Shown here piece after piece: positions 49,710 to 57,929 of a stretch of 64,000 nt of DNA. Position numbers and translations under genes: made by a program. Source of the DNA: Streptomyces armeniacus (GTDB lineage: Bacteria; Actinomycetota; Actinomycetes; Streptomycetales; Streptomycetaceae); NCBI RefSeq assembly GCF_003355155.1, contig NZ_CP031320.1, forward strand, positions 4,455,367 to 4,519,366, read 5' to 3'. Below the pieces are notes generated by a model. It was not told the origin of the DNA and did not search any database. It saw nothing but the letters and a program-made list of their open reading frames with translations. The stretch's first letter is position 1. Each line of letters opens with the position of its first letter.

Positions 49710-50768
49710 GTGGAACGCGTCGTCCAGTTCACCGGCCCGCACCGGGTCGAGGTCGCCGAGCACGAGAGGGAGCCGCTGCCACCGGGCCACATCCGCGTCC
49801 GTACGCGGTTCTCCGGCATCTCCGCCGGCACCGAGCTCACCGCGTACCGCGGCACCAACCCGTATCTCACCCGCACCTGGGACGCCGGCGCGCGGCTCTT
49901 CCGGGACGGCGCCGCCGGCATCGAGTACCCGGTCGCGGGCTGGGGGTACTCGGAGGTCGGCGAGGTCACCGAGGTCTCCCCCGATCTGCCCGCCGAGTTG
50001 GCCGGCGACCCGGAGCTGCCCGCCGTCGGCGATCTCGTCTGGGGCATCTGGGGCCACCGCAGCGAGGGCGTCGTGCCCGCCGAACGGCTCGTCGGCCACC
50101 GGCTGCCGGCCGGGCTCGACCCGCTCTCCGGCGCGTTCGCCCGGGTCGGCGCCATCGCGTACAACGCGGTGCTCGCCGCCGGCCTCCACCTCGGCGAGGA
50201 CGTCGCCGTCTTCGGGCAGGGCGTCATCGGCCTGCTCACCACCCGGCTCGCCCAGCTCAGCGGCGCCCGCGTGACCGCCGTCGACGCGCTCGACGGCCGG
50301 CTGGACACGGCGCGGAAGTACGGCGCGGAGCGCACGCTGAACGCCCGTACGGACGCCGTGGCCGAACGCGTACGGGAGGCCACCGGCGGCCGGGGCGCGG
50401 ACGCCGCCATCGAGATCAGCGGGGTGCACGCCGCCCTGCACGAGGCGCTGCGCTCGGTCACGGCGGACGGCCGCGTCGTCGCCTCCGGCTTCTACCAGGG
50501 CGACGCCACCGGGCTGCGGCTCGGCGACGAGTTCCACCACAACCGCGTCCAGCTGGTCTGCTCGCAGATCGGCGGCGTGCCGCCGCAGTTGCAGGGACGG
50601 TGGAGCGTCGAACGGCTGCAGCGGACGTTCCTGCGGCTCGTCGCGGAGGGCCGGGTGGATGTGGAGTCCCTGGTCAGCCATGTCGTGCCGGTCGCGGAGG
50701 CGGCCGACGCGTACGCCCTGCTGGACGAACGGCCGCAGGACGCGCTGCAGATGGTGCTCTCGTTCTGA
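49710..50768 (+). CDS. medium-chain dehydrogenase/reductase
   Basis: From the GTG at 49710, five bases after GGAG, the protein has 352 residues; a GTG at 49683 lacks a ribosome-binding site. The GroES-like N-terminal half contains FSGISAGTELTAYRG, and the nucleotide-binding half contains VAVFGQGVIGLLTTRLAQLSG and AVDALDGRLDTARKYGAE. The usual catalytic-zinc Cys and the structural-zinc Cys cluster are absent, as in the bacteriochlorophyllide/sugar-dehydrogenase-like branch. First gene of the plus-strand arm; it likely oxidises or reduces a sugar intermediate handled with the Gfo/Idh/MocA enzyme. Confidence 0.9.
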   Translation: MERVVQFTGPHRVEVAEHEREPLPPGHIRVRTRFSGISAGTELTAYRGTNPYLTRTWDAGARLFRDGAAGIEYPVAGWGYSEVGEVTEVSPDLPAELAGDPELPAVGDLVWGIWGHRSEGVVPAERLVGHRLPAGLDPLSGAFARVGAIAYNAVLAAGLHLGEDVAVFGQGVIGLLTTRLAQLSGARVTAVDALDGRLDTARKYGAERTLNARTDAVAERVREATGGRGADAAIEISGVHAALHEALRSVTADGRVVASGFYQGDATGLRLGDEFHHNRVQLVCSQIGGVPPQLQGRWSVERLQRTFLRLVAEGRVDVESLVSHVVPVAEAADAYALLDERPQDALQMVLSF

Positions 50769-50877
50769 GCCCGCGCCCGGCCGTCCCGTCCCGTCCCGTC
50801 CCCGTCCCCGCCGCCCGCCGTCCCGCCCGCGAACACCCAGTTCTGAGCACCGAGTTGTGAGTCTGAGAGGCCGAAGG

Positions 50878-51768
50878 ATGTTCCAGATCGCCTGCCAGGA
50901 GCAGTTGCTCCCCGGCGACACCCTGCAGCACAAGTGGGAGTTCGCGGTGGCCGCCGGCTACGACGCGATCGAGCTGCGCGCCAAGGGCGACTTCCACTTC
51001 CGCGGCCGGCTGCCGGAGCTGCGGCAGGCGGCCGCGGACGGTGTGGTGATGCCGACCGTCTGCGTGGACATGCTGCACTTCTTCGGCGCGTTCGACGAGG
51101 AGCCGCGGCGCGACGCCGTGGCCCAGCTGAAGTCCCAGCTGTCCGTCATCGCCGAGCTGGGCGGGCGCGGCGCGCAGACCCCCGCGTCGTACGGGATGTT
51201 CTCGCGGCGGCTGCCCCCGTTCACGCCGCCGCGCACTGAGGACGAGGACCGCGAGGTGCTGCTCGCCGGGCTCACCGAACTCGGCGAGCACGCGCGGCGC
51301 GAGGGCGTGACCCTCTTCCTCGAGCCCCTCAACCGCTACGAGGACCACATGGTCAACCGGCTCGACCAGGCCGCCGAGCTGATCCGTACGGTCGGCCTGG
51401 ACTCGGTGCGCATCGGCATCGACAGCTACCACATGAACATCGAGGAGGCCGACCCGCCCGCCGCGATCCTCGGCGCCGCCCCGTACCTCGGGCACGCGCA
51501 GGTCAGCGACTCCAACCGGCTCCAGCCCGGCGCCGGCCACCTCGACTGGCCCGCGTGGCTGGGCGCGCTGGACGCCGCCGGGTACGTGGGCCCGCTGGCC
51601 GTCGAGTGCCGCCTCGGCGGCGACCCGGAGGAGGCCGTACGGTCCATCCCGCCGTTCCTGCGCCGCGCGGGCGGGGCGCACGTGACAGGCGGGTCCGACG
51701 GCGCGGGGTCCGACGGCGCGGGGTCCGACGGCGCGGGGTCTGACGGCGCGGGCCGGGCCGCCGTATGA
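50878..51768 (+). CDS. sugar phosphate isomerase/epimerase-family TIM barrel protein
   Basis: The 296-residue protein has the xylose-isomerase-like barrel (AP endonuclease 2 superfamily): YDAIELRAKGDFHFRG, VCVDMLHFFGAF, VTLFLEPLNRYEDHMVN with a metal-ligand Glu, RIGIDSYHMNIEE and GHAQVSDSNRLQPGAGHLDW. These carry metal ligands expected for keto-sugar epimerases, inosose dehydratases or isomerases. The ATG at 50878 follows GAGAGGCCGAAGG. The C-terminus ends with four GSDGA units from a 15-base tandem repeat (51691-51750), so its tail is variable. The stop overlaps the next start as ATGA. Confidence 0.9.
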   Translation: MFQIACQEQLLPGDTLQHKWEFAVAAGYDAIELRAKGDFHFRGRLPELRQAAADGVVMPTVCVDMLHFFGAFDEEPRRDAVAQLKSQLSVIAELGGRGAQTPASYGMFSRRLPPFTPPRTEDEDREVLLAGLTELGEHARREGVTLFLEPLNRYEDHMVNRLDQAAELIRTVGLDSVRIGIDSYHMNIEEADPPAAILGAAPYLGHAQVSDSNRLQPGAGHLDWPAWLGALDAAGYVGPLAVECRLGGDPEEAVRSIPPFLRRAGGAHVTGGSDGAGSDGAGSDGAGSDGAGRAAV

Positions 51769-53144
51769 CCGCCGCCCCCCTGCTCGCCACCGCCCCGCGC
51801 GACGCGGACGGCCGTATGCCCGACCCCGCCGCGCTGCGCCGCGCCGCCCGCCGCGTGCTGCTCCGCAACTGGACCGGGGCGTCCACCGTGCCGTCGCACG
51901 GCCTGTACCCGCACCAGTGGAGCTGGGACTCGGCGTTCATCGCCATCGGGCTGCGCCACCTGTCCGTCGTACGGGCGCAGCGCGAGCTGGAGACGCTGCT
52001 CGCCGCGCAGTGGGGCGACGGGCGCGTGCCGCACATCGTGTTCAACCGGACGGTGCCGCTCGGCGCGTACTTCCCCAGCCCCGACTTCTGGCGCTCCTCC
52101 ACGGCGGGCGCCGCCGCGGGCGCGCCCGCGGACGTCGAGACGTCCGGCATCGTGCAGCCGCCGGTCCACGCCCTCGCCGCCTGGCTCGTGCACGAGGCCG
52201 ACCCGGCGGAGTCGGCGCGGCGGGGCTTTCTGACCCGGCTGTACCCGCGGCTCGCGGCCTGGCACGGCTACCTCGCCGGCCACCGCGACCTCGGCGGCCA
52301 CGGCCTGGTGTCGATGGTGCACCCGTGGGAGCCCGGCATGGACAACAGCCCGTGCTGGGACGGGCCGCTGTCGCGCGTCGAACCGGCCGAGCCCGGCTCG
52401 TTCCGGCGCGCCGACCTGGATCACGGCGCCGCGGCCGACCGCCCGACGGATCTCGACTACGGCCGGTACGTGCGGCTCGCCGCCGACTACCGCGACCACG
52501 GTTACCGCGACGCCGACACACCGCACGCCTTCGCCGTCGAGGACCCGAGCGTCAACGCCCTGCTGATCGCCTCCGAACACGCCCTCGCCGCCATCGCCGG
52601 CGCCCTCGGCGCCGACCCGTCCCCCCACCTCGCCCGCGCCGAACGGCTCACCGGCGCGCTCGTGTCCCGGCTGTGGGACGCGGACGCGGGCCTGTTCCTG
52701 TGCCGGGACGTACGCGCGGGCGCGCCCGTACGGGAGCGGAGCGTCGCCGGCCTCATCCCGCTGATCGTCCCCGGGCTGCCCGCGGACGTGGCGGACGCGC
52801 TGCTGCGTACGGCGGCGGGCGAGCACTTCGGGCTGGGCGGCGCCGTACGCCTCGTGCCGAGCTACGACCTGCGCGGCGCCGCGTTCGACCCGTCCCGCTA
52901 CTGGCGCGGACCCGCCTGGTTCAACGTCAACTGGCTGCTGGAACGCGGCCTCCGGCAGCACGGCGCACCGGAGCGCGCGGACGCGCTGCGGGCGGCGGGG
53001 CTGGCGACGGCGTACGCCTCGGGGTTCTCGGAGTACGTCGACCCGTACACCGGACAGGCGCGCGGCACCCGCGACTTCAGCTGGACGGCGGCGTTGGCGC
53101 TGGACCTGCTGGCAGGGCCGTACACGGGCGGTGACCCCGTATGA
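51765..53144 (+). CDS. GH63-like (alpha/alpha)6 glycoside hydrolase
   Basis: The 459-residue protein has the six-hairpin fold. Key segments: LYPHQWSWDSAFIAIGLRHL near residue 45, GRVPHIVFN, MVHPWEPGMDNSPCWD (with candidate acidic residues), AVEDPSVNALLIASE, and YWRGPAWFNVNWLLERGL near the C-terminus. These match GH63-related enzymes such as mannosylglycerate and glucosylglycerate hydrolases. No signal peptide is present, so it acts inside the cell on an imported sugar. ATGA overlaps on both sides couple it to the isomerase and the debranching-like protein. Substrate is not established. Confidence 0.82.
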   Translation: MTAAPLLATAPRDADGRMPDPAALRRAARRVLLRNWTGASTVPSHGLYPHQWSWDSAFIAIGLRHLSVVRAQRELETLLAAQWGDGRVPHIVFNRTVPLGAYFPSPDFWRSSTAGAAAGAPADVETSGIVQPPVHALAAWLVHEADPAESARRGFLTRLYPRLAAWHGYLAGHRDLGGHGLVSMVHPWEPGMDNSPCWDGPLSRVEPAEPGSFRRADLDHGAAADRPTDLDYGRYVRLAADYRDHGYRDADTPHAFAVEDPSVNALLIASEHALAAIAGALGADPSPHLARAERLTGALVSRLWDADAGLFLCRDVRAGAPVRERSVAGLIPLIVPGLPADVADALLRTAAGEHFGLGGAVRLVPSYDLRGAAFDPSRYWRGPAWFNVNWLLERGLRQHGAPERADALRAAGLATAYASGFSEYVDPYTGQARGTRDFSWTAALALDLLAGPYTGGDPV

Positions 53145-55102
53145 ACGGCGGGACCGGGCAGCGGGTGCTCGTACGGGACGGGACGTTCGCCGTGCTGGAC
53201 GGGCGCGGCGACATCCGTACGGAGGCGGATTCCGCGGGTGCGCCGGGCGTGAGCGGCGGACCGTACGGGCTGTTCCGGCGCGACGCCCGGCACCTCAGCC
53301 GCTGGCTGCTGACCGTCGGCGGTACGGAGCCCACCCTGCTGGTGCCCGGCCCCGACGGCGCCCACGGCACGGCCGTCCTCACGCCGCCGGGCGTACGCGA
53401 CCAGCCGCCCGCGTACACCGTCTTCCGCGAACAGGAGGTGAAGGGCGGCGCGTTGCGCGAACGCGTACGGCTCGTCGGGAACAGCGCCGCGGCCGTCACC
53501 GTGACCGTCACCGTCGCGGTGGACGCGGACTTCGCCGACCAGTTCGAGCTGCGCGGCAACCGCGAGTACGCCAAGCCGGGCGCGGAGCGCACGTGCGAAC
53601 CGCACGCGGACGGTGTGGAGTTCCACTACCGGCGCGGCGAGTGGCACTCCCGTACGGCCGTCACCGCCCGGCCCGCGCCCGACCGCGCCACGGAGGCGGC
53701 GGACGGCGCGCGGCTGCTGCACTGGACGCTCACCGTGCCGCCGCACGGGGCGGTGGCGCTCGAACTGCGGGCGGACACGCACCCGTTCGGCGCGCCGCCC
53801 GCGGTGGAGGCGGTGGAGGCGGTGGAGGCGGGCTCCGCTCCGGTCGCCTCCCCGCCCGCCGAACCGGACGGCGAACCGGACGGCGACCTCGCCCGCGCCT
53901 GTGCGCAGGGCCTCGCCGACCTGGCCGCGCTGCGCATCCCGGCGACCGGGCCCGACGGCGAGCCCGTACGGCCGCCGGCGGCCGGAATCCCCTGGTTCCT
54001 CACCCTGTTCGGCCGGGACGCGCTGCTCACGTCGCTGTTCACGCTCCCGTACGAGCCCGCGCTGGCCGACGCGACCCTCCTCGCGCTCGCCGCCACCCAG
54101 GCCGACCGCACCGACCCGGAGCGCGTCGCACAGCCCGGCAAGATCGTGCACGAGATCCGGCACGGCGAACTGGCGCACTTCGGGCAGGTGCCGTACGGGA
54201 GTTACTACGGCTCCGTCGACAGCACCCCCCTGTTCCTGGTGCTGCTCGGCGCCCGCACCGAACGCACCGGGGACGACACGCTCGCCCGCCGCCTGGAGGG
54301 CCACGCGCGGCGCGCCCTCGACTGGCTGTTCCGGCACGGCGGCCTCGACGACCGCGGCTACCTCGTCTACCACGCCGACGAAGGCGGCCTCGCCAACCAG
54401 AACTGGAAGGACTCCCCCGGCGCCGTCTGCACCACCGACGGCACCCAGGCGGAGGGCGCCATCGCGGTCGCCGAGGCGCAGGGGTACGCGTACGACGCGC
54501 TGCGCCGCGGCGCCCGTATGGCACGCACCGCGTGGGCCGACCCGGACTTCGCCGACCGGCTGGAACACGCGGCGGACGCGCTGCGGGACCGCTTCCGCCG
54601 CGACTTCTGGATGCCGCGGCACGGGTTCCCGGCGCTCGCCCTGGACGGCGACGGGCGCCAGGCCGACGCCCTCGCCTCGGACGCCGGGCACCTGCTGTGG
54701 TCCGGCATCCTCGGCCGGGAGGACGGCGTACGGGTCGGACGGCGGCTGCTGGAACCGGACTTCTTCTCCGGCTGGGGCATCCGCACCCTGGCCGCGGGCC
54801 AGCCCGCGTACCACCCGCTGTCGTACCACCGCGGCAGCATCTGGCCCCACGACAACGCCGTCGCGGCGCTCGGCCTGGCCCGCTACGGCCTGCACGAGGA
54901 GGCCCGCGCGCTCGCGCGCGGCCTGCTCGCGGCCGCCGCGCGGCACGAGTACCGGCTGCCGGAGGTGCTGGCCGGGTACGGCCGCGACACCGCCGGCGGG
55001 CGGCCGGTCCCGTACCCGCACGCCTGCTCGCCGCAGGCATGGGCAGCGGCGACACCGCTCGCACTGCGCACAGCCCTGGAATCCAGCCCGCCCGGCGATT
55101 GA
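53141..55102 (+). CDS. amylo-alpha-1,6-glucosidase/glycogen-debranching-like enzyme
   Basis: The 653-residue protein has an N-terminal beta-rich domain (GDE_N_bis-like: GLFRRDARHLSRWLLTVGG, FREQEVKGGALRERVRLVG, RGNREYAK) and a C-terminal (alpha/alpha)6 catalytic domain: IPWFLTLFGRDALLTSLF, GKIVHEIRHGELAHFG, NQNWKDSPGAV, and the terminal YHRGSIWPHDNAVAA. These are typical of the glycoside-hydrolase debranching-related group acting on oligosaccharides. It is cytosolic, with no signal peptide. Its start overlaps the previous gene (ATGA). The last codons and stop (SSPPGD) lie inside a dispersed palindromic repeat element, so the native C-terminus has been replaced. It is the last gene of the arm. 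Confidence 0.85.
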   Translation: MNGGTGQRVLVRDGTFAVLDGRGDIRTEADSAGAPGVSGGPYGLFRRDARHLSRWLLTVGGTEPTLLVPGPDGAHGTAVLTPPGVRDQPPAYTVFREQEVKGGALRERVRLVGNSAAAVTVTVTVAVDADFADQFELRGNREYAKPGAERTCEPHADGVEFHYRRGEWHSRTAVTARPAPDRATEAADGARLLHWTLTVPPHGAVALELRADTHPFGAPPAVEAVEAVEAGSAPVASPPAEPDGEPDGDLARACAQGLADLAALRIPATGPDGEPVRPPAAGIPWFLTLFGRDALLTSLFTLPYEPALADATLLALAATQADRTDPERVAQPGKIVHEIRHGELAHFGQVPYGSYYGSVDSTPLFLVLLGARTERTGDDTLARRLEGHARRALDWLFRHGGLDDRGYLVYHADEGGLANQNWKDSPGAVCTTDGTQAEGAIAVAEAQGYAYDALRRGARMARTAWADPDFADRLEHAADALRDRFRRDFWMPRHGFPALALDGDGRQADALASDAGHLLWSGILGREDGVRVGRRLLEPDFFSGWGIRTLAAGQPAYHPLSYHRGSIWPHDNAVAALGLARYGLHEEARALARGLLAAAARHEYRLPEVLAGYGRDTAGGRPVPYPHACSPQAWAAATPLALRTALESSPPGD

Positions 55103-55203
55103 GGACGGCCCCCGGCCACGACGACGCCGCACCGGGGCAAAGACCGTAGGCCCACCGAAGGTGCGTGGCCGCCCCGCTTCGTCCTCAAACGCCGGACGGG
55201 CTT
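55083..55203. repeat. second copy of the palindromic intergenic element
   Basis: The left arm AGCCCGCCCGGCGATTGAGG (from 55085) and the right arm CCTCAAACGCCGGACGGGCT (to 55202) match the element at 20789-20918. The segment GTGGCCGCCCC before the right arm is also shared. The left arm overlaps the end of the debranching-enzyme gene and supplies its stop codon. The element probably terminates transcription of the sugar operon. Confidence 0.8.
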
Positions 55204-55366
55204 GGGGGGTACGCCAGGCCGGGCCTGGGGGTGCGCCAGGACGGGCTGGATGGCGCGGTGCGCATACGGGTGCGTTCCGGTCGCATAAGTCCGGCCCCCA
55301 GGGGCACCGTGGACACGCAGACACGCACACGCACATCCCGTACGTACGACACCAGCGGAGCTCGCC

Positions 55367-55588
55367 ATGACGCAGCACACCTACCGCGTGACCGAGATCG
55401 TCGGCACCTCCCACGAAGGCGTGGACGCCGCCATCCGGAACGCCATCAGCCGGGCCTCGGACACCGTGCGCAACCTGGACTGGTTCGAGGTCACCGAGGT
55501 GCGCGGGCAGATCGAGGACGGGCAGATCGAGCACTACCAGGTGGGTCTCAAGGTCGGCTTCCGCCTGGAGGACCCCGGCGCAAGCTGA
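55367..55588 (+). CDS. dodecin (flavin-binding)
   Basis: The 73-residue protein matches the dodecin family in full: RVTEIVGTSHEGVDAAIRNA, SRASDTVRNLDWFEVTEVRG and IEHYQVGLKVGFRLED. Dodecins form hollow dodecamers that store riboflavin, FMN or CoA; the Trp in NLDWFEV stacks on the flavin. The ATG at 55367 follows GGAG. The last 22-23 bases and stop are repeated once immediately downstream (55590-55612), a tandem duplication that does not alter the protein. Confidence 0.93.
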   Translation: MTQHTYRVTEIVGTSHEGVDAAIRNAISRASDTVRNLDWFEVTEVRGQIEDGQIEHYQVGLKVGFRLEDPGAS

Positions 55589-55624
55589 AAGAGGACCCCG
55601 GCGCAAGCTGAATAACAGGGGCCG

Positions 55625-56785
55625 TCAGCCCCCCGACGTGTCGAGCTCGGCCTCCGCCCCGACACCCGCCGCGCAGTCATACGGGTCCGCGAGCCACCCG
55701 TCGGGCAGTACGACGCGGTTGCGCCCGGACGTACGGCCGCGCGGCCCGTCGGCGCCCTCCGCGGGCCAGGGCTGGTCGAGGTCCAGCTCGCCGAGGAGCG
55801 CGGCCAGTTCGTCGAGGGACGAGGCGACCGCCAGCTTCCGGCGCAGGTCCGAGCCGACCGAGAAGCCCTTCGTGTACCAGGCGACGTGCTTGCGGAAGTC
55901 GATGACGCCGTGTGCCTCGTCCTCGAGCCACTCCCCCAGCAGCCGTGCGTGCCGCAGCATCGTGTCGGCGACCTCCCGCAGCCGCGGCCGCGCGTACGAG
56001 CCCTCGTACACATCCCCGGAAGCAGCGCCGAACGCCTTCACCAGGTCCCCGAACAGCCACGGCCGCCCCAGGCACCCGCGCCCGACGACCACACCGTCGC
56101 AGCCGGTCTCGCGCACCATCCGTACGGCGTCGTCCGCGGACCAGATGTCGCCGTTGCCGAGCACCGGCACCTCGGGCGGCATGGCGTCCCTGAGGCGGGC
56201 GATGGCGTCCCAGTCGGCGGTGCCGCCGTAGTGCTGGGCGGCGGTACGGCCGTGCAGCGCGACAGCGGTGACGCCCTCCTCGGCGGCGATCCGCCCGGCG
56301 TCGAGGTACGTGAGGTGCTCGTCGTCGATGCCCTTGCGCATCTTCACGGTCACCGGCATCCCGTCGGCGCCCGCGACGGCCTCGCGCAGGATGGCGCGCA
56401 GCAGCGGCCGCTTGTACGGGAGCGCGGAGCCGCCGCCCTTGCGGGTGACCTTGGGGACGGGGCAGCCGAAATTGAGGTCGACGTGGTCGGCCAGGTCCTC
56501 GTCCACGATCATGCGGACGGCCTTGCCGACGGTCGCCGGGTCCACCCCGTACAGCTGGATGGAGCGCGGCACCTCGCCCGCGTCGAAGTGGACGAGGCGC
56601 ATGGTCTTCTCGTTGCGTTCGACCAGCGCCCGGCTCGTGATCATCTCGCTGACGAACAGCCCCTGTCCGCCCGAGAACTCCCGGCACAGCGTCCGGAACG
56701 GCGCGTTCGTGATCCCGGCCATCGGCGCCAGCACCACGGGCGGCTGGACGGCGTGCGGTCCGATACGGAGCGGCGGCTGGGTCAT
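55625..56785 (-). CDS. tRNA-dihydrouridine synthase (DusB-like)
   Basis: The 386-residue FMN enzyme reduces specific uridines of tRNA to dihydrouridine. Seen are VVLAPMAGITNAPFR, LFVSEMITSRAL, IQLYGVDPATVGK, HVDLNFGCPVPKVTRKGGGSAL with catalytic Cys, KMRKGIDDEHLTYLD, ALHGRTAAQHYGG, VLGNGDIWSADD and GRGCLGRPWLF. The C-terminal helical RNA-binding region contains FRKHVAWYTKGF. Its ATG at 56785 is preferred to the open frame further upstream. It is a housekeeping gene, here convergent with dodecin. Confidence 0.95.
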   Translation of the reverse strand: MTQPPLRIGPHAVQPPVVLAPMAGITNAPFRTLCREFSGGQGLFVSEMITSRALVERNEKTMRLVHFDAGEVPRSIQLYGVDPATVGKAVRMIVDEDLADHVDLNFGCPVPKVTRKGGGSALPYKRPLLRAILREAVAGADGMPVTVKMRKGIDDEHLTYLDAGRIAAEEGVTAVALHGRTAAQHYGGTADWDAIARLRDAMPPEVPVLGNGDIWSADDAVRMVRETGCDGVVVGRGCLGRPWLFGDLVKAFGAASGDVYEGSYARPRLREVADTMLRHARLLGEWLEDEAHGVIDFRKHVAWYTKGFSVGSDLRRKLAVASSLDELAALLGELDLDQPWPAEGADGPRGRTSGRNRVVLPDGWLADPYDCAAGVGAEAELDTSGG

Positions 56786-56930
56786 GGAGCGGGTGTCCTC
56801 GCTGTCATACGGCGGAGTCTTACGGAGGCGGGGCGGGCACAGGGAGAGTCTTGCGGAAGCGGGGCGGGGAGCCACCGGCAGCCATCCATTGTCGCGCATC
56901 CGCGGCACCCGGGGACCGCGGGACCGCCGC

Positions 56931-57827
56931 TCACCCGCCGTCCGCGGTGACCAGCGCGTGCAGCCGCTCGATCCGTTCCCGCGTCTCCGCGTCGTCGGGC
57001 ACGTACACGCTGAGCCGCGGTCCGTGGTTCGGGCCGAGCCACAGCTTCGTCGGCATGAAGTGCAGCAGCCCGACCTGGGGGTGCCGGAAGCGCTTGACCT
57101 TGGTGGCGGCCTGGACGACCTCGTGCCGGTCCCAGATCTCGCGGAACTCCGGCGACGCCCGCTGCAGCCTGTGCACGAGCGCCTTCCACGCGGGCTCCGC
57201 TATGTGGTCGGCCATGGCGGCGCGCAGGTTCGCGGTCATGAGGCGCTGCGCCTCCTCGCGGTCGACGAGTGTGGCCTGCCACTCGGGGTGGGTGAAGAGG
57301 AGCCACAGGCAGTTCCGGTCCTCGTACGGGAGGGCGTCGAGGTCGCAGAACAGCCGGCCGTACGTGCGGTTGTAGGCGAGCAGGTCGTAGCGGGCGTTCT
57401 GGACGCAGGCCGGGTACGGCTCGAGCTGCTCCAGGGTCCGCCGCAGCGAGTCGGTGACGACGCCGCTGCATTCCGTCCCGGGCGTACGGTCGGTGACTCC
57501 GGCGAGCGCGAACAGGTGGGCGCGTTCGCTGGGGTCGAACAGCAGCGCCTGCGCGAGCGCGTCCAGCACCTGCGGGGACACCTGGATGGGGCGGGCCTGC
57601 TCCAGCCACGTGTACCAGGTGACGCCGACGGCCGAGAGGTGCGCGACCTCCTCGCGGCGCAGTCCGGGCGTACGCCTGCGGCGCCCGCGGGGCAGCCCGA
57701 CCTGTTCGGGGGCGATGCGCTCGCGGCGGCTGCGCAGGAACGCGGCCAGCTCGCGGCGGCGCAGGCCGCCGCCGTCCACGGGGGTGTACGGGGCGGGGGT
57801 GGGCGTCTCGTCCACGGCCATGCTCAT
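56931..57827 (-). CDS. XRE regulator with MmyB-like ligand-binding domain
   Basis: The 298-residue regulator has an N-terminal helix-turn-helix (LRRRELAAFLRSRRERIAPEQ, TPGLRREEVAHLSAVGVTWY, residues about 20-90) and a C-terminal MmyB-like PAS domain: YPACVQNARYDLLAYNRTYG, NCLWLLFTHPEWQ, and HPQVGLLHFMPTKLWLGPNH. MmyB-type proteins in Streptomyces bind fatty acids or antibiotics and usually control an adjacent oxidoreductase or exporter. Here the divergent neighbour is an MFS transporter, and a perfect palindrome lies between them. The ATG at 57827 is used; 57821 is an alternative. Confidence 0.9.
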   Translation of the reverse strand: MSMAVDETPTPAPYTPVDGGGLRRRELAAFLRSRRERIAPEQVGLPRGRRRRTPGLRREEVAHLSAVGVTWYTWLEQARPIQVSPQVLDALAQALLFDPSERAHLFALAGVTDRTPGTECSGVVTDSLRRTLEQLEPYPACVQNARYDLLAYNRTYGRLFCDLDALPYEDRNCLWLLFTHPEWQATLVDREEAQRLMTANLRAAMADHIAEPAWKALVHRLQRASPEFREIWDRHEVVQAATKVKRFRHPQVGLLHFMPTKLWLGPNHGPRLSVYVPDDAETRERIERLHALVTADGG

Positions 57828-57873
57828 GCGTACCAGCATGCGGGGAGGCGCAGGGCGTTTCCAGGTAGTTCTT

Positions 57874-57899
57874 GTACCAGGATAAAGACACTCTGGTAC
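57874..57899. promoter_or_regulatory. operator palindrome between MmyB-type regulator and MFS gene
   Basis: GTACCAG (57874-57880) and CTGGTAC (57893-57899) are perfect inverted arms 12 bases apart in the divergent intergenic region. They start 31 bases before the MFS gene start, the expected place for a regulator site. Confidence 0.65.
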
Positions 57900-57929
57900 C
57901 CCTTTACGGCCTCCCGCAGGGTCGGTTCC

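Noticed and set aside
53626..55064. Large antisense frames over the debranching-like gene
   Set aside because: Strongly biased Arg/Pro/Ala composition and no recognisable domain; shadows of the real gene.
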